From Devosia litorisediminis (GTDB lineage Bacteria; Pseudomonadota; Alphaproteobacteria; Rhizobiales; Devosiaceae), in assembly GCF_018334155.1 (NCBI RefSeq), contig NZ_JAGXTP010000001.1:558001-622000 (forward strand): DNA of 64,000 nt, read 5' to 3'. Positions 33,587 to 42,134 of this stretch are shown here, one piece after another (the stretch's first letter is position 1; each line of letters starts with the position of its first letter). The position numbers and the translations under genes are program-made. Under the pieces are notes generated by a model. The model saw only the letters and a list, made by a program, of their open reading frames with translations, had not been told where the DNA came from and did not search any database.

Positions 33587-34507
33587 CTAGCGGGTGGCGG
33601 GCAGTTCGTAGATGCGCTCGACGTCGTCGAGCAGCAGATTGGCCGCCAAATAGCCACCGGCGGTGTTCCACACAGCGTCGTCAACGGCATAGGCCTTGTC
33701 AGCCTTGACCACATCCAGGTTCAGCCAAAGCGGGTCGCTGGTCCAATCAGCAGCCTGGCTGTTGCCCTCACCGTCGCCGGTTTCATAGACGTAGTAGAAC
33801 AGGCGATCGCCTTCGAGCTCGGGGATGCGTTCCTTGCCGATTGCGTCGGCGAACTCGGGCTTGTCCTGGGTGGCAGGGCGGGCAAAGCCGATTTCTCCAA
33901 GGATCAGACCGGCAAAGGTATCCTTGTAGTAGATGCGGGTGAGCGATGGCATGAAGCGGCCGAGCGAGACTTCTTCTTGGAGCGCGGGACCCGCCGCTTC
34001 TGCAATCTTGTGAACGCGTGCGTCGAATGCATCGAGGGCAGCCTTGCCCTCGTCACCCTTGCTGACGGCATCGGTGTAGAGCGCCATGTTGATCTTCCAG
34101 TCGCCACGCAGACGTTCTGACATGACGGTGGGGGCGATGGCGGATAACTGATCGTAGATCTTCTCCTGGCGGGTCTTGTTGCCCACGATCAGGTCTGGCT
34201 GGAGCGCGGCGATGGTTTCCAGATTAACCGCCGATTCTTCACCTACGACGGTCACATCGGCCATGTCGGCGGCAATGTGGGCGTACCAGGGATCGCCCAA
34301 CCAGGAGCGGACGGCGCCAACGGGTGTGATCCCGACCGCCAACAGGGCTTCGGTGCCCTCATTGGTCAGAACGACGATGCGCTGTGGACTGTCTGGGACA
34401 TCGGTGGTGCCCATGGCGTGGGTGATTTCGCGAGCAAAGGCGGGCTGGACCAGAGCCAGGCTGGCCAGCGCGATGCTGCGCAGAACGGTACGGCGAAAAA
34501 GCTTCAT
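33587..34507 (-). CDS. Iron-siderophore ABC transporter binding protein (paralogue 2)
   Basis: 306 residues. The signal sequence begins MKLFRRTVLRSIALASLA and ends at AFA-REITHAMG; the double arginine in a short basic N-region might allow Tat export, but the motif is incomplete. The mature protein is very similar to its downstream paralogue: TTDVPDSPQRIVVLTNEGTEALLAVG and GNKTRQEKIYDQLSAIAPTVM. It is the promoter-proximal gene of the minus-strand unit and should be the more abundant receptor. It is divergent from the permease genes, with a short intergenic region that holds an inverted repeat. Confidence 0.9.
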   Translation of the reverse strand: MKLFRRTVLRSIALASLALVQPAFAREITHAMGTTDVPDSPQRIVVLTNEGTEALLAVGITPVGAVRSWLGDPWYAHIAADMADVTVVGEESAVNLETIAALQPDLIVGNKTRQEKIYDQLSAIAPTVMSERLRGDWKINMALYTDAVSKGDEGKAALDAFDARVHKIAEAAGPALQEEVSLGRFMPSLTRIYYKDTFAGLILGEIGFARPATQDKPEFADAIGKERIPELEGDRLFYYVYETGDGEGNSQAADWTSDPLWLNLDVVKADKAYAVDDAVWNTAGGYLAANLLLDDVERIYELPATR

Positions 34508-34522
34508 GATTCATCTCAAACT

Positions 34523-34537
34523 TGACATGCGGTGTCA
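34523..34537. promoter_or_regulatory. Inverted repeat TGACA-N5-TGTCA in the divergent iron locus
   Basis: Perfect 5-bp arms, 16 bp from the start of the binding-protein gene and upstream of the permease gene. It could be the operator of an iron regulator (Fur/Mur, RirA or Irr class), but it does not match any consensus I can name. Confidence 0.35.
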
Positions 34538-34575
34538 TAAAATGGTCTTCGGAAGCAGCAGAAGTCAACCTGACT

Positions 34576-35622
34576 TTGAAAATCATATTTACGAGACTCG
34601 CTCTGACCAGTTTTTCGTCAACCCCGGTGCCGTCGCAGCGGCCCCTGCCATTTGCACGGGTCTGCGTCGGTCTGATTGCGGTGTTGCTTGGTGCCATGGC
34701 ACTGAGCATCACGGTGGGCTATCGCATCTATGGCCCGCTGCAGGTATGGCAGGCCCTGTTCGCTTTTGACGGCTCAGAAGCGGCTACGGTGATCAGCACA
34801 CTACGCCTGCCGCGGGCGGTGATCGCGCCTCTGGTTGGCGCGGGGCTGGGTATTGCCGGGGTGCAGGTGCAGACCCTTTCGCGCAATCGCATCGCGTCGC
34901 CCGACACGCTAGGGCTCAATGCCGGCGCATCTTTGGCCGTCGTGGTCGCCAGCACGGTTTTTGGCGTTGGTTCCCTGATGGGGCTGTCACTGACGGCGGC
35001 ATTGGGCGCCCTGGTCACCAGCCTTGTGGTGTTTGCCATAGCGGCCGGTGCCGGCGGGCTGTCGCCAATCCGTATCGTGCTGATCGGGGTGACCATTGCC
35101 GGGCTGGGGCAGTCGATCGTGCAGATCATCCTGACCACCAATGAGGCGCAGTTGCAGAACCTGCTGTTCTGGCTGGCGGGATCGTTCGTTGACCGTCCGA
35201 TGAGCCTGGCCATCAATGGTGGCCCGTTTATCGTGATTGGCGTCGCCATGGCCCTGGCTTTGGCGCGCCCGCTTGATGCCATGCAGGCCGATGACGAAAC
35301 GGCAAGCGGGTTGGGCGTGCCGGTGACGCTGGTGCGGATTGGCTGCTTTGTCTCGGTATCACTGCTGACCGGCGCCTCTGTCGCCATGGCCGGGCCTGTC
35401 AGCTTTGTGGGACTGGTCGTGCCGCATGCGGCGCGCCGATTGGTAGGGCTGCGCCATGGTCGCCAGATCATTGCCGCGGGTTTGTTTGGCGCCATTTATG
35501 CGACGCTGGCCGATGTGGCGGCACGCTTTGTGATTTTTCCGGTGGAAGCGCCCGTTGGCGCCATTACTGCAGTTGTTGGCGGCATTGTGCTGGTCATTCT
35601 GCTGCGCAGGAGGGCGGCATGA
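34576..35622 (+). CDS. Iron-siderophore ABC transporter permease (FecCD family, first)
   Basis: About 348 residues from a TTG at 34576. The start is uncertain: no ATG precedes the first membrane segment, and in-frame TTG at 34522 or GTG at 34627 are alternatives. Around nine to ten membrane segments are present. FecCD signatures are TLRLPRAVIAPLVGAGLGIAGVQVQTLSRN, where the LPR-R...G..L motif is typical, and VSFVGLVVPHAARRLVGLRHGR, the ATPase-contact loop. It makes one half of the channel and overlaps the second permease by four bases (ATGA). It is divergent from the receptor genes. Confidence 0.88.
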   Translation: MKIIFTRLALTSFSSTPVPSQRPLPFARVCVGLIAVLLGAMALSITVGYRIYGPLQVWQALFAFDGSEAATVISTLRLPRAVIAPLVGAGLGIAGVQVQTLSRNRIASPDTLGLNAGASLAVVVASTVFGVGSLMGLSLTAALGALVTSLVVFAIAAGAGGLSPIRIVLIGVTIAGLGQSIVQIILTTNEAQLQNLLFWLAGSFVDRPMSLAINGGPFIVIGVAMALALARPLDAMQADDETASGLGVPVTLVRIGCFVSVSLLTGASVAMAGPVSFVGLVVPHAARRLVGLRHGRQIIAAGLFGAIYATLADVAARFVIFPVEAPVGAITAVVGGIVLVILLRRRAA

Positions 35623-36653
35623 GCGCTCTGAACACCTCGCTCTTTAAAGCGCGCACGCCTGTCGCGCTGGCGATCATGGTGTGTGCCTTCGCGCTACTGG
35701 CCCTGAGCGGCGTTGCGTTTGGCTCCAGCTGGATCCCGATGGACCAGGTGGCATCGGTCATTCTGGGGGCGGGCGAGAAGACCCAACGGCTCATCGTGCT
35801 GCAATTGCGTCTGCCGCGCGTGGTGATCGCAGCGCTGGCCGGCGGTGGCATGGCTGTTGCGGGCTACCTGCTTCAGAAGGTGACCCGCAATGCACTGGCA
35901 TCGCCAAGCGTGCTGGGCGTAATCGACGGGGCGGCACTTGGCGTGGTGCTGTTTCTGGCGCTGCTGTCCAATGAGTCCAACACCCTCATCATCCCGATTG
36001 GCTACCAGCCGCTGGCGGCGCTGGCCGGGGCAGTGCTGGGCATCACCCTGGTATTCTTGCTCAGCGGTCGCCAGTCGAGTTCGGCGGTGCGGCTGTTGTT
36101 GTTCGGTATCGCCATGGCGGCGGTGTTCAAGGCGATGGTCATGGTGCTGATCCTGATCGGCCCGATTTATCGCGCCAGCCAGGCATCGCGCTGGCTGGCC
36201 GGGTCAGTCAATGAGATCAACTGGAGCGAAATCCAGATTACGCTGGTGATGCTGGTGCCCTTGCTCGTTATGGCAGTATTGGCAGCGCGCAAAATGCCGC
36301 CCGCTGATCTAGATGAGGTATCGGCGCGCAGCATCGGGCTCAATCTGCCGGTGTTTCGTATCGTGATCTTTGCCCTTGCCGCCGGACTGACGGCTGTGTC
36401 GGTGGCGTTTGTCGGGGGTGTCGGCTTCATCGGTCTGATGGCGCCGCATCTGGCGCGCCTGATGGTAGGCCGCAATGTCTATGCCGGTCTGCTGGGCAGC
36501 TTCCTGCTCGGCGCAATCATGCTGGTCGGCGCCGATCTGATCGTGCGCGTGCTGTTCAGTCCCGTGGAAGTGCCTGCAGGCACCGTGACGGCGGTTATCG
36601 GCGCCCCCTATTTTCTCTTTCTTTTGATGAGTAGACAACGCCATGACGGATAG
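35619..36653 (+). CDS. Iron-siderophore ABC transporter permease (FecCD family, second)
   Basis: 344 residues. Signatures match those of the first permease: LRLPRVVIAALAGGGMAVAGYLLQKVTRNALASPSVLGV and VGFIGLMAPHLARLMVGRN. About nine membrane segments are present. It pairs with the upstream product to form the translocation pore. Start and stop overlap neighbours (ATGA upstream, 11 bases with the ATPase gene downstream), showing tight translational coupling of the three. Confidence 0.92.
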   Translation: MSALNTSLFKARTPVALAIMVCAFALLALSGVAFGSSWIPMDQVASVILGAGEKTQRLIVLQLRLPRVVIAALAGGGMAVAGYLLQKVTRNALASPSVLGVIDGAALGVVLFLALLSNESNTLIIPIGYQPLAALAGAVLGITLVFLLSGRQSSSAVRLLLFGIAMAAVFKAMVMVLILIGPIYRASQASRWLAGSVNEINWSEIQITLVMLVPLLVMAVLAARKMPPADLDEVSARSIGLNLPVFRIVIFALAAGLTAVSVAFVGGVGFIGLMAPHLARLMVGRNVYAGLLGSFLLGAIMLVGADLIVRVLFSPVEVPAGTVTAVIGAPYFLFLLMSRQRHDG

Positions 36654-37452
36654 CCCGGCCATTGTCATCGACGCCCTGAGCCTGGGCTATGGCAGCGCCA
36701 GCGTGCTTGATACGCTCTCGCTGAGTATTCCGCGGGGCAAGATTACCGTGCTGGCCGGCCCCAATGGGTGCGGCAAGTCCACATTGCTGCGCGCGATCCG
36801 GCGCCTGCATAAACCCAGCGACGGTCGTATCCTGCTCGAGACGACAGACATCGCCAAGCTTGGCGAGCGCATGCTGGCGCGGCAGATCGGGCTGTTGGCG
36901 CAAAGCCCTTCGGCCCCCGACGACATGACAGTCGAAGAACTGGTGCGGCTTGGTCGCTATCCGCACCAATCCATGCTGCAGCCCTGGAGCCCCGATGATA
37001 CGCGGGCGTTTGAAGCGGCGATGGCGGGCACTGGGGTCGCTCATTTGCGACACCGCCATCTCGGATCGCTCTCGGGCGGGCAGTTGCAGCGTGTGTGGAT
37101 CGCGATGGTGCTGGCACAGGAAACCGAAATCGTTTGTCTGGATGAGCCAGTGAACCATCTGGACATGTCGCACCAGCTTGATTGTCTCGACCTGGTGCGT
37201 CAGCTCAACTCGGCATTCGGGCGCACGATCGTGCTGGTGCTACACGACCTCAATCTGGCCGCGCGCTATGCTGACCAGTTGGTGTTCCTGCGCGACGGTG
37301 CCGTCGCGGCCACCGGAAAGCCGGAAGAGCTGATGACCCAGGAACTGATCGCCCGCGTATTCGATGTCGACGCCATGATCATCACCGACCCCGCCTATGG
37401 CCGGCCGCTATGCATCCCTCTTAACACGCGCGAACGTGTGATCGGGGCGTGA
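36643..37452 (+). CDS. Iron-siderophore ABC transporter ATP-binding protein (FecE-like)
   Basis: 269 residues. Walker A is GPNGCGKST (about 39-47), signature LSGGQLQRVWIAMVL, Walker B EIVCLDEPVNHLDM, with the switch histidine in LVLHDLNLAARYAD. It is the ATPase for ferric-siderophore import by the two permeases. In Walker B the usual T in DEP-T-HLD is replaced by V (DEPVNHLD), still compatible with activity. The gene converges on the exopolysaccharide sugar-transferase gene with a 10-bp gap. Confidence 0.94.
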   Translation: MTDSPAIVIDALSLGYGSASVLDTLSLSIPRGKITVLAGPNGCGKSTLLRAIRRLHKPSDGRILLETTDIAKLGERMLARQIGLLAQSPSAPDDMTVEELVRLGRYPHQSMLQPWSPDDTRAFEAAMAGTGVAHLRHRHLGSLSGGQLQRVWIAMVLAQETEIVCLDEPVNHLDMSHQLDCLDLVRQLNSAFGRTIVLVLHDLNLAARYADQLVFLRDGAVAATGKPEELMTQELIARVFDVDAMIITDPAYGRPLCIPLNTRERVIGA

Positions 37453-37462
37453 TTGGCCCTGG

Positions 37463-38884
37463 TCAGTACGCTGCGGCGTGCGCCAGCGGAGAGGATAAGG
37501 TCAGCATCAGGATTTTGACATCCAGCCCGAGTGACCAGTTTTCAGCATAGGCAATGTCATGGGATATGCGGCCATCAAGCTGAGACTGGCTGATGATCTC
37601 GCCACGAAATCCGTTGACTTGAGCCCACCCGGTAATGCCCGGCTTGATGCGCTGGCGCTGTGCGTACTGCGCAAAGCGGCGGCTGAGTTCGGCATCATGC
37701 GAGATAGCGTGTGGGCGAGGGCCCACCATGCTCATGTCGCCGCGCAGCACATTGAGCAATTGGGGCAGCTCATCAATACTGGAGCGACGCAGGAAGCGAC
37801 CCAAACGCGTGATGCGGCTGTCACCGGCTATGGCGGGGGTCATTGCGCGGCCATCCTCGGTTACCGTCATGGAGCGGAACTTGAGAATGTAGAAGCTCTT
37901 GCCGTTGAAGCCGCGGCGTTCCTGACGGAACAGGATCGGTCCGGGGCTGGTAATCCTGACAAGCAGAGCAGTGCCTAGAATTATGGGTCCGAACAACACC
38001 AACGCAATGATCGCAGCGACGATGTCCAAGGTGCGCTTGATCATACGGTCGCCGTCAGTGAGCGGCTTACGCATCACCCGAACGGCGTTGCCCGGTCCGA
38101 TCGAAAGAACATCGAGGTATCTCTCGTCCTGACGCTGGGGCGCGAATGCGACGTTTATGGCAAAGGGCCTGCACGCCTGCATCAGAGCCGAAGTGGTCGG
38201 GGATCCGACGGGACCATCGAGAAACAGGACATGATCGCAGCGGCGCTCGACACAGATTTTGACGAAGTCATCAAAGCCGGCGGCTGAGGTGTTTTCACTG
38301 TCGTGTTCAAGAGCCCGGGTCGCAACCACCTGGGCACCTTGTTGCCAAATGCGGGCGTCTCGCTCGAACCGGCGGATCGAGTCGGCGTTGCCAACAAGTG
38401 CAGTGCGGTCAATCTGGAACTGTCCGGCGCTCATCATGGTACGCACGCGAGCGTAGAGGGCCCAGCGCACGATCATCAGAAGCGCGGCACCGATCAGAAG
38501 CCACTGCCAGGTCTGAGGCGTTGGGCTAATGAACTCTCCCGTGATCAGCAGGCTGCAAAGCCAAACTACTGCGACCGCAATTGCCCAGTGCGTGGCGGCG
38601 GCCAGAAGGTTGGGACGAGACTGGCTTGAGGCGAGCGCACGCTCGGAAGAGGCATGGGAAAATGCACCGTAAAGCACAGCCATCAGGGGCAGTGCCAGCG
38701 CGGCGGCGCGACCTTCAGATATTAGTGGGTCGGTCATCAGCAATGAGATGGCGAGGGCGATTGCCGCGGCAACGACACCTTCAAAGGCTGCCAGAGCATA
38801 GCCAAAATAAACTCGACTAGGGATCTTGAAACGGCGCCGACGCCGAAGTTCAGCATTTCTGGTTGTGACGCTGTCTTGATACAT
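37463..38884 (-). CDS. Undecaprenyl-phosphate sugar phosphotransferase (polyprenyl glycosylphosphotransferase)
   Basis: 473 residues from the ATG at 38884 (GAGG six bases upstream; a second ATG at 38896 adds four residues). The N-terminal half has four to five membrane segments and a CoA-binding-like Rossmann region; the C-terminal half (about 285-473) is the bacterial sugar-transferase domain with KRTLDIVAAIIAL, FRQERRGFNGKSF, LKFRSM, RRSSIDELPQLLNVLRGDM and MVGPRPHA. It transfers a sugar-1-phosphate from a UDP-sugar to undecaprenyl phosphate, starting polysaccharide repeat units. It is separated by 502 bp from the next gene of the locus and has a perfect TTAA-N7-TTAA box close to the start. 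Confidence 0.93.
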   Translation of the reverse strand: MYQDSVTTRNAELRRRRRFKIPSRVYFGYALAAFEGVVAAAIALAISLLMTDPLISEGRAAALALPLMAVLYGAFSHASSERALASSQSRPNLLAAATHWAIAVAVVWLCSLLITGEFISPTPQTWQWLLIGAALLMIVRWALYARVRTMMSAGQFQIDRTALVGNADSIRRFERDARIWQQGAQVVATRALEHDSENTSAAGFDDFVKICVERRCDHVLFLDGPVGSPTTSALMQACRPFAINVAFAPQRQDERYLDVLSIGPGNAVRVMRKPLTDGDRMIKRTLDIVAAIIALVLFGPIILGTALLVRITSPGPILFRQERRGFNGKSFYILKFRSMTVTEDGRAMTPAIAGDSRITRLGRFLRRSSIDELPQLLNVLRGDMSMVGPRPHAISHDAELSRRFAQYAQRQRIKPGITGWAQVNGFRGEIISQSQLDGRISHDIAYAENWSLGLDVKILMLTLSSPLAHAAAY

Positions 38885-39386
38885 CGGCGGCCTCATCCCT
38901 TAAGAGCCCGTTAACCGTAGCAGGCTGGCGAGGGGTGGGCACTTGCAGACTGTGGGCGAGGTTAACGTGAGAACTTTAGAGAAATTGTCTGTTTTCAGAT
39001 GTTTAGTCTGCGCTTGAGCAGGCGCTTTGAAAGCTGGGTCCTGCGTCTGTGGATAAGTCTGTTGGTACTTTGTTCATCGTCGCGGCCAGCAAAGGCACGC
39101 TTGGGTGACGAGCGATCGTGCACGTGATGGGGTCGGCAAACACGGCGCTCAGTTCGATCCTGACGACTGCCATCGCGACTGAGTGTGAATTTCGTGTCGG
39201 GTGCTTTCCCGACTGTCCCGGCCTCGCTGACTTTCTTGCGCATAGCCAAAACCTGTCGCGGCGAACCGGCCATTGAGCGTGGTGGTGAGAGCGGTCGAAA
39301 CCGAGCAGCGCGCGGCTAGGGGTTCGGCCCGCTCAGGCAGTTTCCTGGATAATGTCGCGTCAATTTTCGCGGGTGCGGGAGCGCCC
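38885..39386. other. Intergenic region before the sugar-transferase gene
   Basis: 502 bp. It contains a CtrA-type box (38900-38914) and a second GTTAAC at 38960-38965 without a partner half-site. An open frame on the minus strand (38995-39273) gives an arginine-rich, low-complexity product and I do not consider it coding. No terminator with a U-tract or other feature was seen. Confidence 0.45.
38900..38914 (-). promoter_or_regulatory. CtrA box TTAA-N7-TTAA before the sugar-transferase gene
   Basis: Exact TTAA (38900-38903), seven bases, exact TTAA (38911-38914). The box lies 15 bp upstream of the ATG at 38884. It is the best match to the CtrA consensus in the window. Position near the start suggests repression or a promoter with a very short leader. 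Confidence 0.6.
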
Positions 39387-40496
39387 CTAGCTCAAAAGCG
39401 CTTCATAACGGTCCGCAATCAAATCGATATCGAAATCCTTGGCGCGTTGTCTCAGGGCCTGGCGATCTGTTGGCCGATCCATCATGCTGGCCATGGCTTT
39501 GGCGAGCGCCTGTGTATCCCCCACAGGCACCAACGCGCCATAGAGTCCATCGCCCAGAATCTCGCGTGGCCCATAAGGGGCGTCGGTGGATATAACGGGT
39601 ACGCCTTCAGCCATGGCTTCAATGAGCACGTTGCCAAAGCCTTCGCTGGTTGAAGACAGGACGAACATGTCCGCTGCCTTGTAGCAATCCGTCAAATCAT
39701 TGACGTAACCGGGCAGCAGCACGCTCTGTCCGATGCCAAGTGCGTCGGCCTGATTGCGCAGGTCCGCCGCCAAGGGGCCTTCCCCAAATATCACCAGCCG
39801 AGCCTCGTGCGTTTGCCGCAATCGGGCGAAGGCCGCAATCAGTGTCTTGTGATCTTTGACCGGGACCAATCGGCCTGCGGTCGCAATGACGGTAGCTTTG
39901 CCCATCGCCGCAAGATCGGTTTGCCAGCGATCATCGACCGATGGCTTGCTCTGTTTTGGGGGCAGTGGATTGTTGATGATGGCGATGCGTTGCCTGTCAA
40001 AACCACGGGCCTCCAGGTCCTGGCCTATGCCTTGGGAGACCGCGATGGCCTTGCTGGCCCGGCTACGCACCAGATCAGACAAGGTGACGGCCAGGTTGGC
40101 GCCAAAGGTCGTTGATGGCAGGCCGGCTGCCGCGTGGAAACTGGGGAAGAACCTCGCCCTGCTGGCTGACAGTCTCAACGCCATGGAAATGGCGAGATTG
40201 GCAAATTCGGGGGCAGAGAAAACCGCGTCTGGCCGGTGTCGGCGGAAGAACAGCGCGGATTGAAAAATGCCCCGGATCGTGCCGATCTTGCCATAGCCTT
40301 CACCGTGGATCGGCAGGTCGAGCGACACCAGGCTGACTGCGGGCGAGAGCAGTGTGGCATTAGGGCCGTCAGCGTTCCAGGTGAAGAGCGTCACCTTATG
40401 ACCGCGCCCTGCAAGGGCGTTCGCCATCAGCGTAAAGACGCGTTCAGAGCCACCGCCCCGCAGGCTGGCCGTGTGGAAGACGACGCGTTTACCCAC
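39387..40496 (-). CDS. GT-B glycosyltransferase (family 4 type)
   Basis: 369 residues from a GTG at 40496, two bases after the stop of the Wzz-like gene; a longer frame would overlap that gene by 138 bases. The N-terminal domain begins RVVFHTASLRGGGSERVF with the glycine loop. The C-terminal nucleotide-sugar domain contains AGRLVPVKDHKTLIAAF and the E-x7-E motif in SEGFGNVLIEAMAEGVPVIS. It adds a sugar to the lipid-linked repeat unit in the cytoplasm. It shares a transcript with the Wzz-like gene. The donor sugar cannot be predicted. Confidence 0.91.
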   Translation of the reverse strand: MGKRVVFHTASLRGGGSERVFTLMANALAGRGHKVTLFTWNADGPNATLLSPAVSLVSLDLPIHGEGYGKIGTIRGIFQSALFFRRHRPDAVFSAPEFANLAISMALRLSASRARFFPSFHAAAGLPSTTFGANLAVTLSDLVRSRASKAIAVSQGIGQDLEARGFDRQRIAIINNPLPPKQSKPSVDDRWQTDLAAMGKATVIATAGRLVPVKDHKTLIAAFARLRQTHEARLVIFGEGPLAADLRNQADALGIGQSVLLPGYVNDLTDCYKAADMFVLSSTSEGFGNVLIEAMAEGVPVISTDAPYGPREILGDGLYGALVPVGDTQALAKAMASMMDRPTDRQALRQRAKDFDIDLIADRYEALLS

Positions 40497-40498
40497 CG

Positions 40499-42028
40499 CT
40501 ATTGCGGTGCTGTTTGTGCGGCAGGTGGGTTGCGCATATCGCGCCAAATCCCGACGCAAACGGCGATCACCATCCCCAAGAAGAGTCCAAGGAAGCCACC
40601 AATGCCCATCACGAGGACCGTGCGTGGCGGCCACGAACGTCCTTTGGGTGGCACAGCAGTGGAGATGACGCGCACGTTGGTCGTATCAATCTGTTCACGC
40701 TCGGTGATCTGCCGCGCCCGCGACAGGAAGCTCTCGTAGATTACTGTTTTGGATGTTGCGTCACGCTCGAGTTCGCGCAGTTGAACCTGCAGGTCGTTGT
40801 CGGTGAAGACAGCGCTGGTGAGGTTAGCGCTCTCTGCGGTCAGGGCAGCGAGGTTAGTCTCGGCGTCATCCAGCGCGGTCTTGGCCGATGCTACAGCGCG
40901 ATCGATTTCAGTGCGGATCTGGGTTTGCACGGCGTCCAGTTCCGCAGTCAGGCCCACGATGGTCGGGTGGCGAGGGCCGAGCAGCATTGACTGCGACAGG
41001 AGCTGTTGCTGCAGAGCGCCTGCGCGATCGCGCAGGGCGGGCAGGCTGGTAGCGGCTGTGCCCGTCGACGGGTTGGCCTGTGCGCCAGCGGCGGCGAGCG
41101 CATCATAGGTGGTGCGGGCTTCAATGACACGCGCCTGTGCGGCGACGACCTGAGCATTGAGGGCGTTCATGGTCTGGGTGCTGACCAGTTGCCCGTCACC
41201 CGACATTGCAAGTTTGTTTTCGCGGCGGAAGGTCTGGACCCTCTCCTCGGCAGCCTGCACATCGGTCTTGAGTTCATCAAGGCGGTTATCAAGTGACGTG
41301 GCGGCGCGAGACGCCCCGTCCGCCTCGGCTTCGGCGAGTTCATCACGGAACGCCTGAACGATGCCAGCCGAAATGGCGATGGCCTTGTCGGTGGATTCCG
41401 AGGATACCATCAGACTTGCCACGAAGGATTTCTCGTCCGACTTGGTGGCAACGCGTTCGCTCAGCGCGCGGACTGCTATTACCGAGGGATCTTCAGTGCT
41501 GGCACTGGCAGTACCGCCGCCAGAAAAGTTTGGCAGGGAAAACAGCGGTGGCGTGGTGTCGTAAAACTCGGTGTCATTAACCAGGTCCAGATCGGCGACT
41601 ACACGTGTCAGGACGTTGCGCGAGGTCAGTACCCGCAGCTTGCTGCCAGCGATGAGCAGTTGGCCATCAACCTGACCAGGCTGGGAAAATACATCCCCTT
41701 CGACTACCTGAAGATTGGCGGGATCGATCATGATGTCAGTGGTCACGGTGTAGCGTGGCTTGCTTAGCACCGCAAAAGCGCCGCCCAGGACAGTGCCAAT
41801 GATGGCCAGAATTGCTGTCAGTATCAGACCATTACGCAGCCATACAAAGAGGCGTCCGAAATCAAGTTCGAGAAAATCACCGATCTTGTCGAGCGTCACT
41901 GTATTTGGTGTGCTGGGGGCTTGCGCCGTGTTTGCGGGGGCCGGCGCGCGCCAATTCTGTTCGCCCCCGAGCCGCGCGTAAGCGCGAGCACCGGTGCGGC
42001 GATCGGACGGTGGGGCAATGTCGGCCAT
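40499..42028 (-). CDS. Wzz-type polysaccharide chain-length protein (PCP, GumC-like, no kinase)
   Basis: 509 residues from the ATG at 42028; the longer upstream frame has no ribosome site. The first 50 residues are a proline-rich cytosolic segment. Membrane segments lie at about 66-88 and 475-495, and the periplasmic part includes a long coiled coil (about 200-400) with many Q, E and A. The final motif PPKGRSWPPRTVLVMGIGG is the conserved proline-rich segment before the second membrane helix. It controls polymer length by Wzy. The C-terminal tyrosine-kinase module often fused in alphaproteobacteria is missing, and no separate kinase gene is in the window. Confidence 0.92.
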   Translation of the reverse strand: MADIAPPSDRRTGARAYARLGGEQNWRAPAPANTAQAPSTPNTVTLDKIGDFLELDFGRLFVWLRNGLILTAILAIIGTVLGGAFAVLSKPRYTVTTDIMIDPANLQVVEGDVFSQPGQVDGQLLIAGSKLRVLTSRNVLTRVVADLDLVNDTEFYDTTPPLFSLPNFSGGGTASASTEDPSVIAVRALSERVATKSDEKSFVASLMVSSESTDKAIAISAGIVQAFRDELAEAEADGASRAATSLDNRLDELKTDVQAAEERVQTFRRENKLAMSGDGQLVSTQTMNALNAQVVAAQARVIEARTTYDALAAAGAQANPSTGTAATSLPALRDRAGALQQQLLSQSMLLGPRHPTIVGLTAELDAVQTQIRTEIDRAVASAKTALDDAETNLAALTAESANLTSAVFTDNDLQVQLRELERDATSKTVIYESFLSRARQITEREQIDTTNVRVISTAVPPKGRSWPPRTVLVMGIGGFLGLFLGMVIAVCVGIWRDMRNPPAAQTAPQ

Positions 42029-42134
42029 GGCGTTAACGCCTCGTTTTCCAGAGTGACATAGTGTTAAGACCTTATACAGCATGCCCGTCAGGTCGCTGCC
42101 GGAATGACCTTTTTTGGTTAAGCGGGGGCCAGAC

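Noticed and set aside
38995..39273. 92-codon frame in the 502-bp gap before the sugar-transferase gene
   Set aside because: Arginine-rich, low-complexity product, no ribosome site and no protein-like helix pattern.
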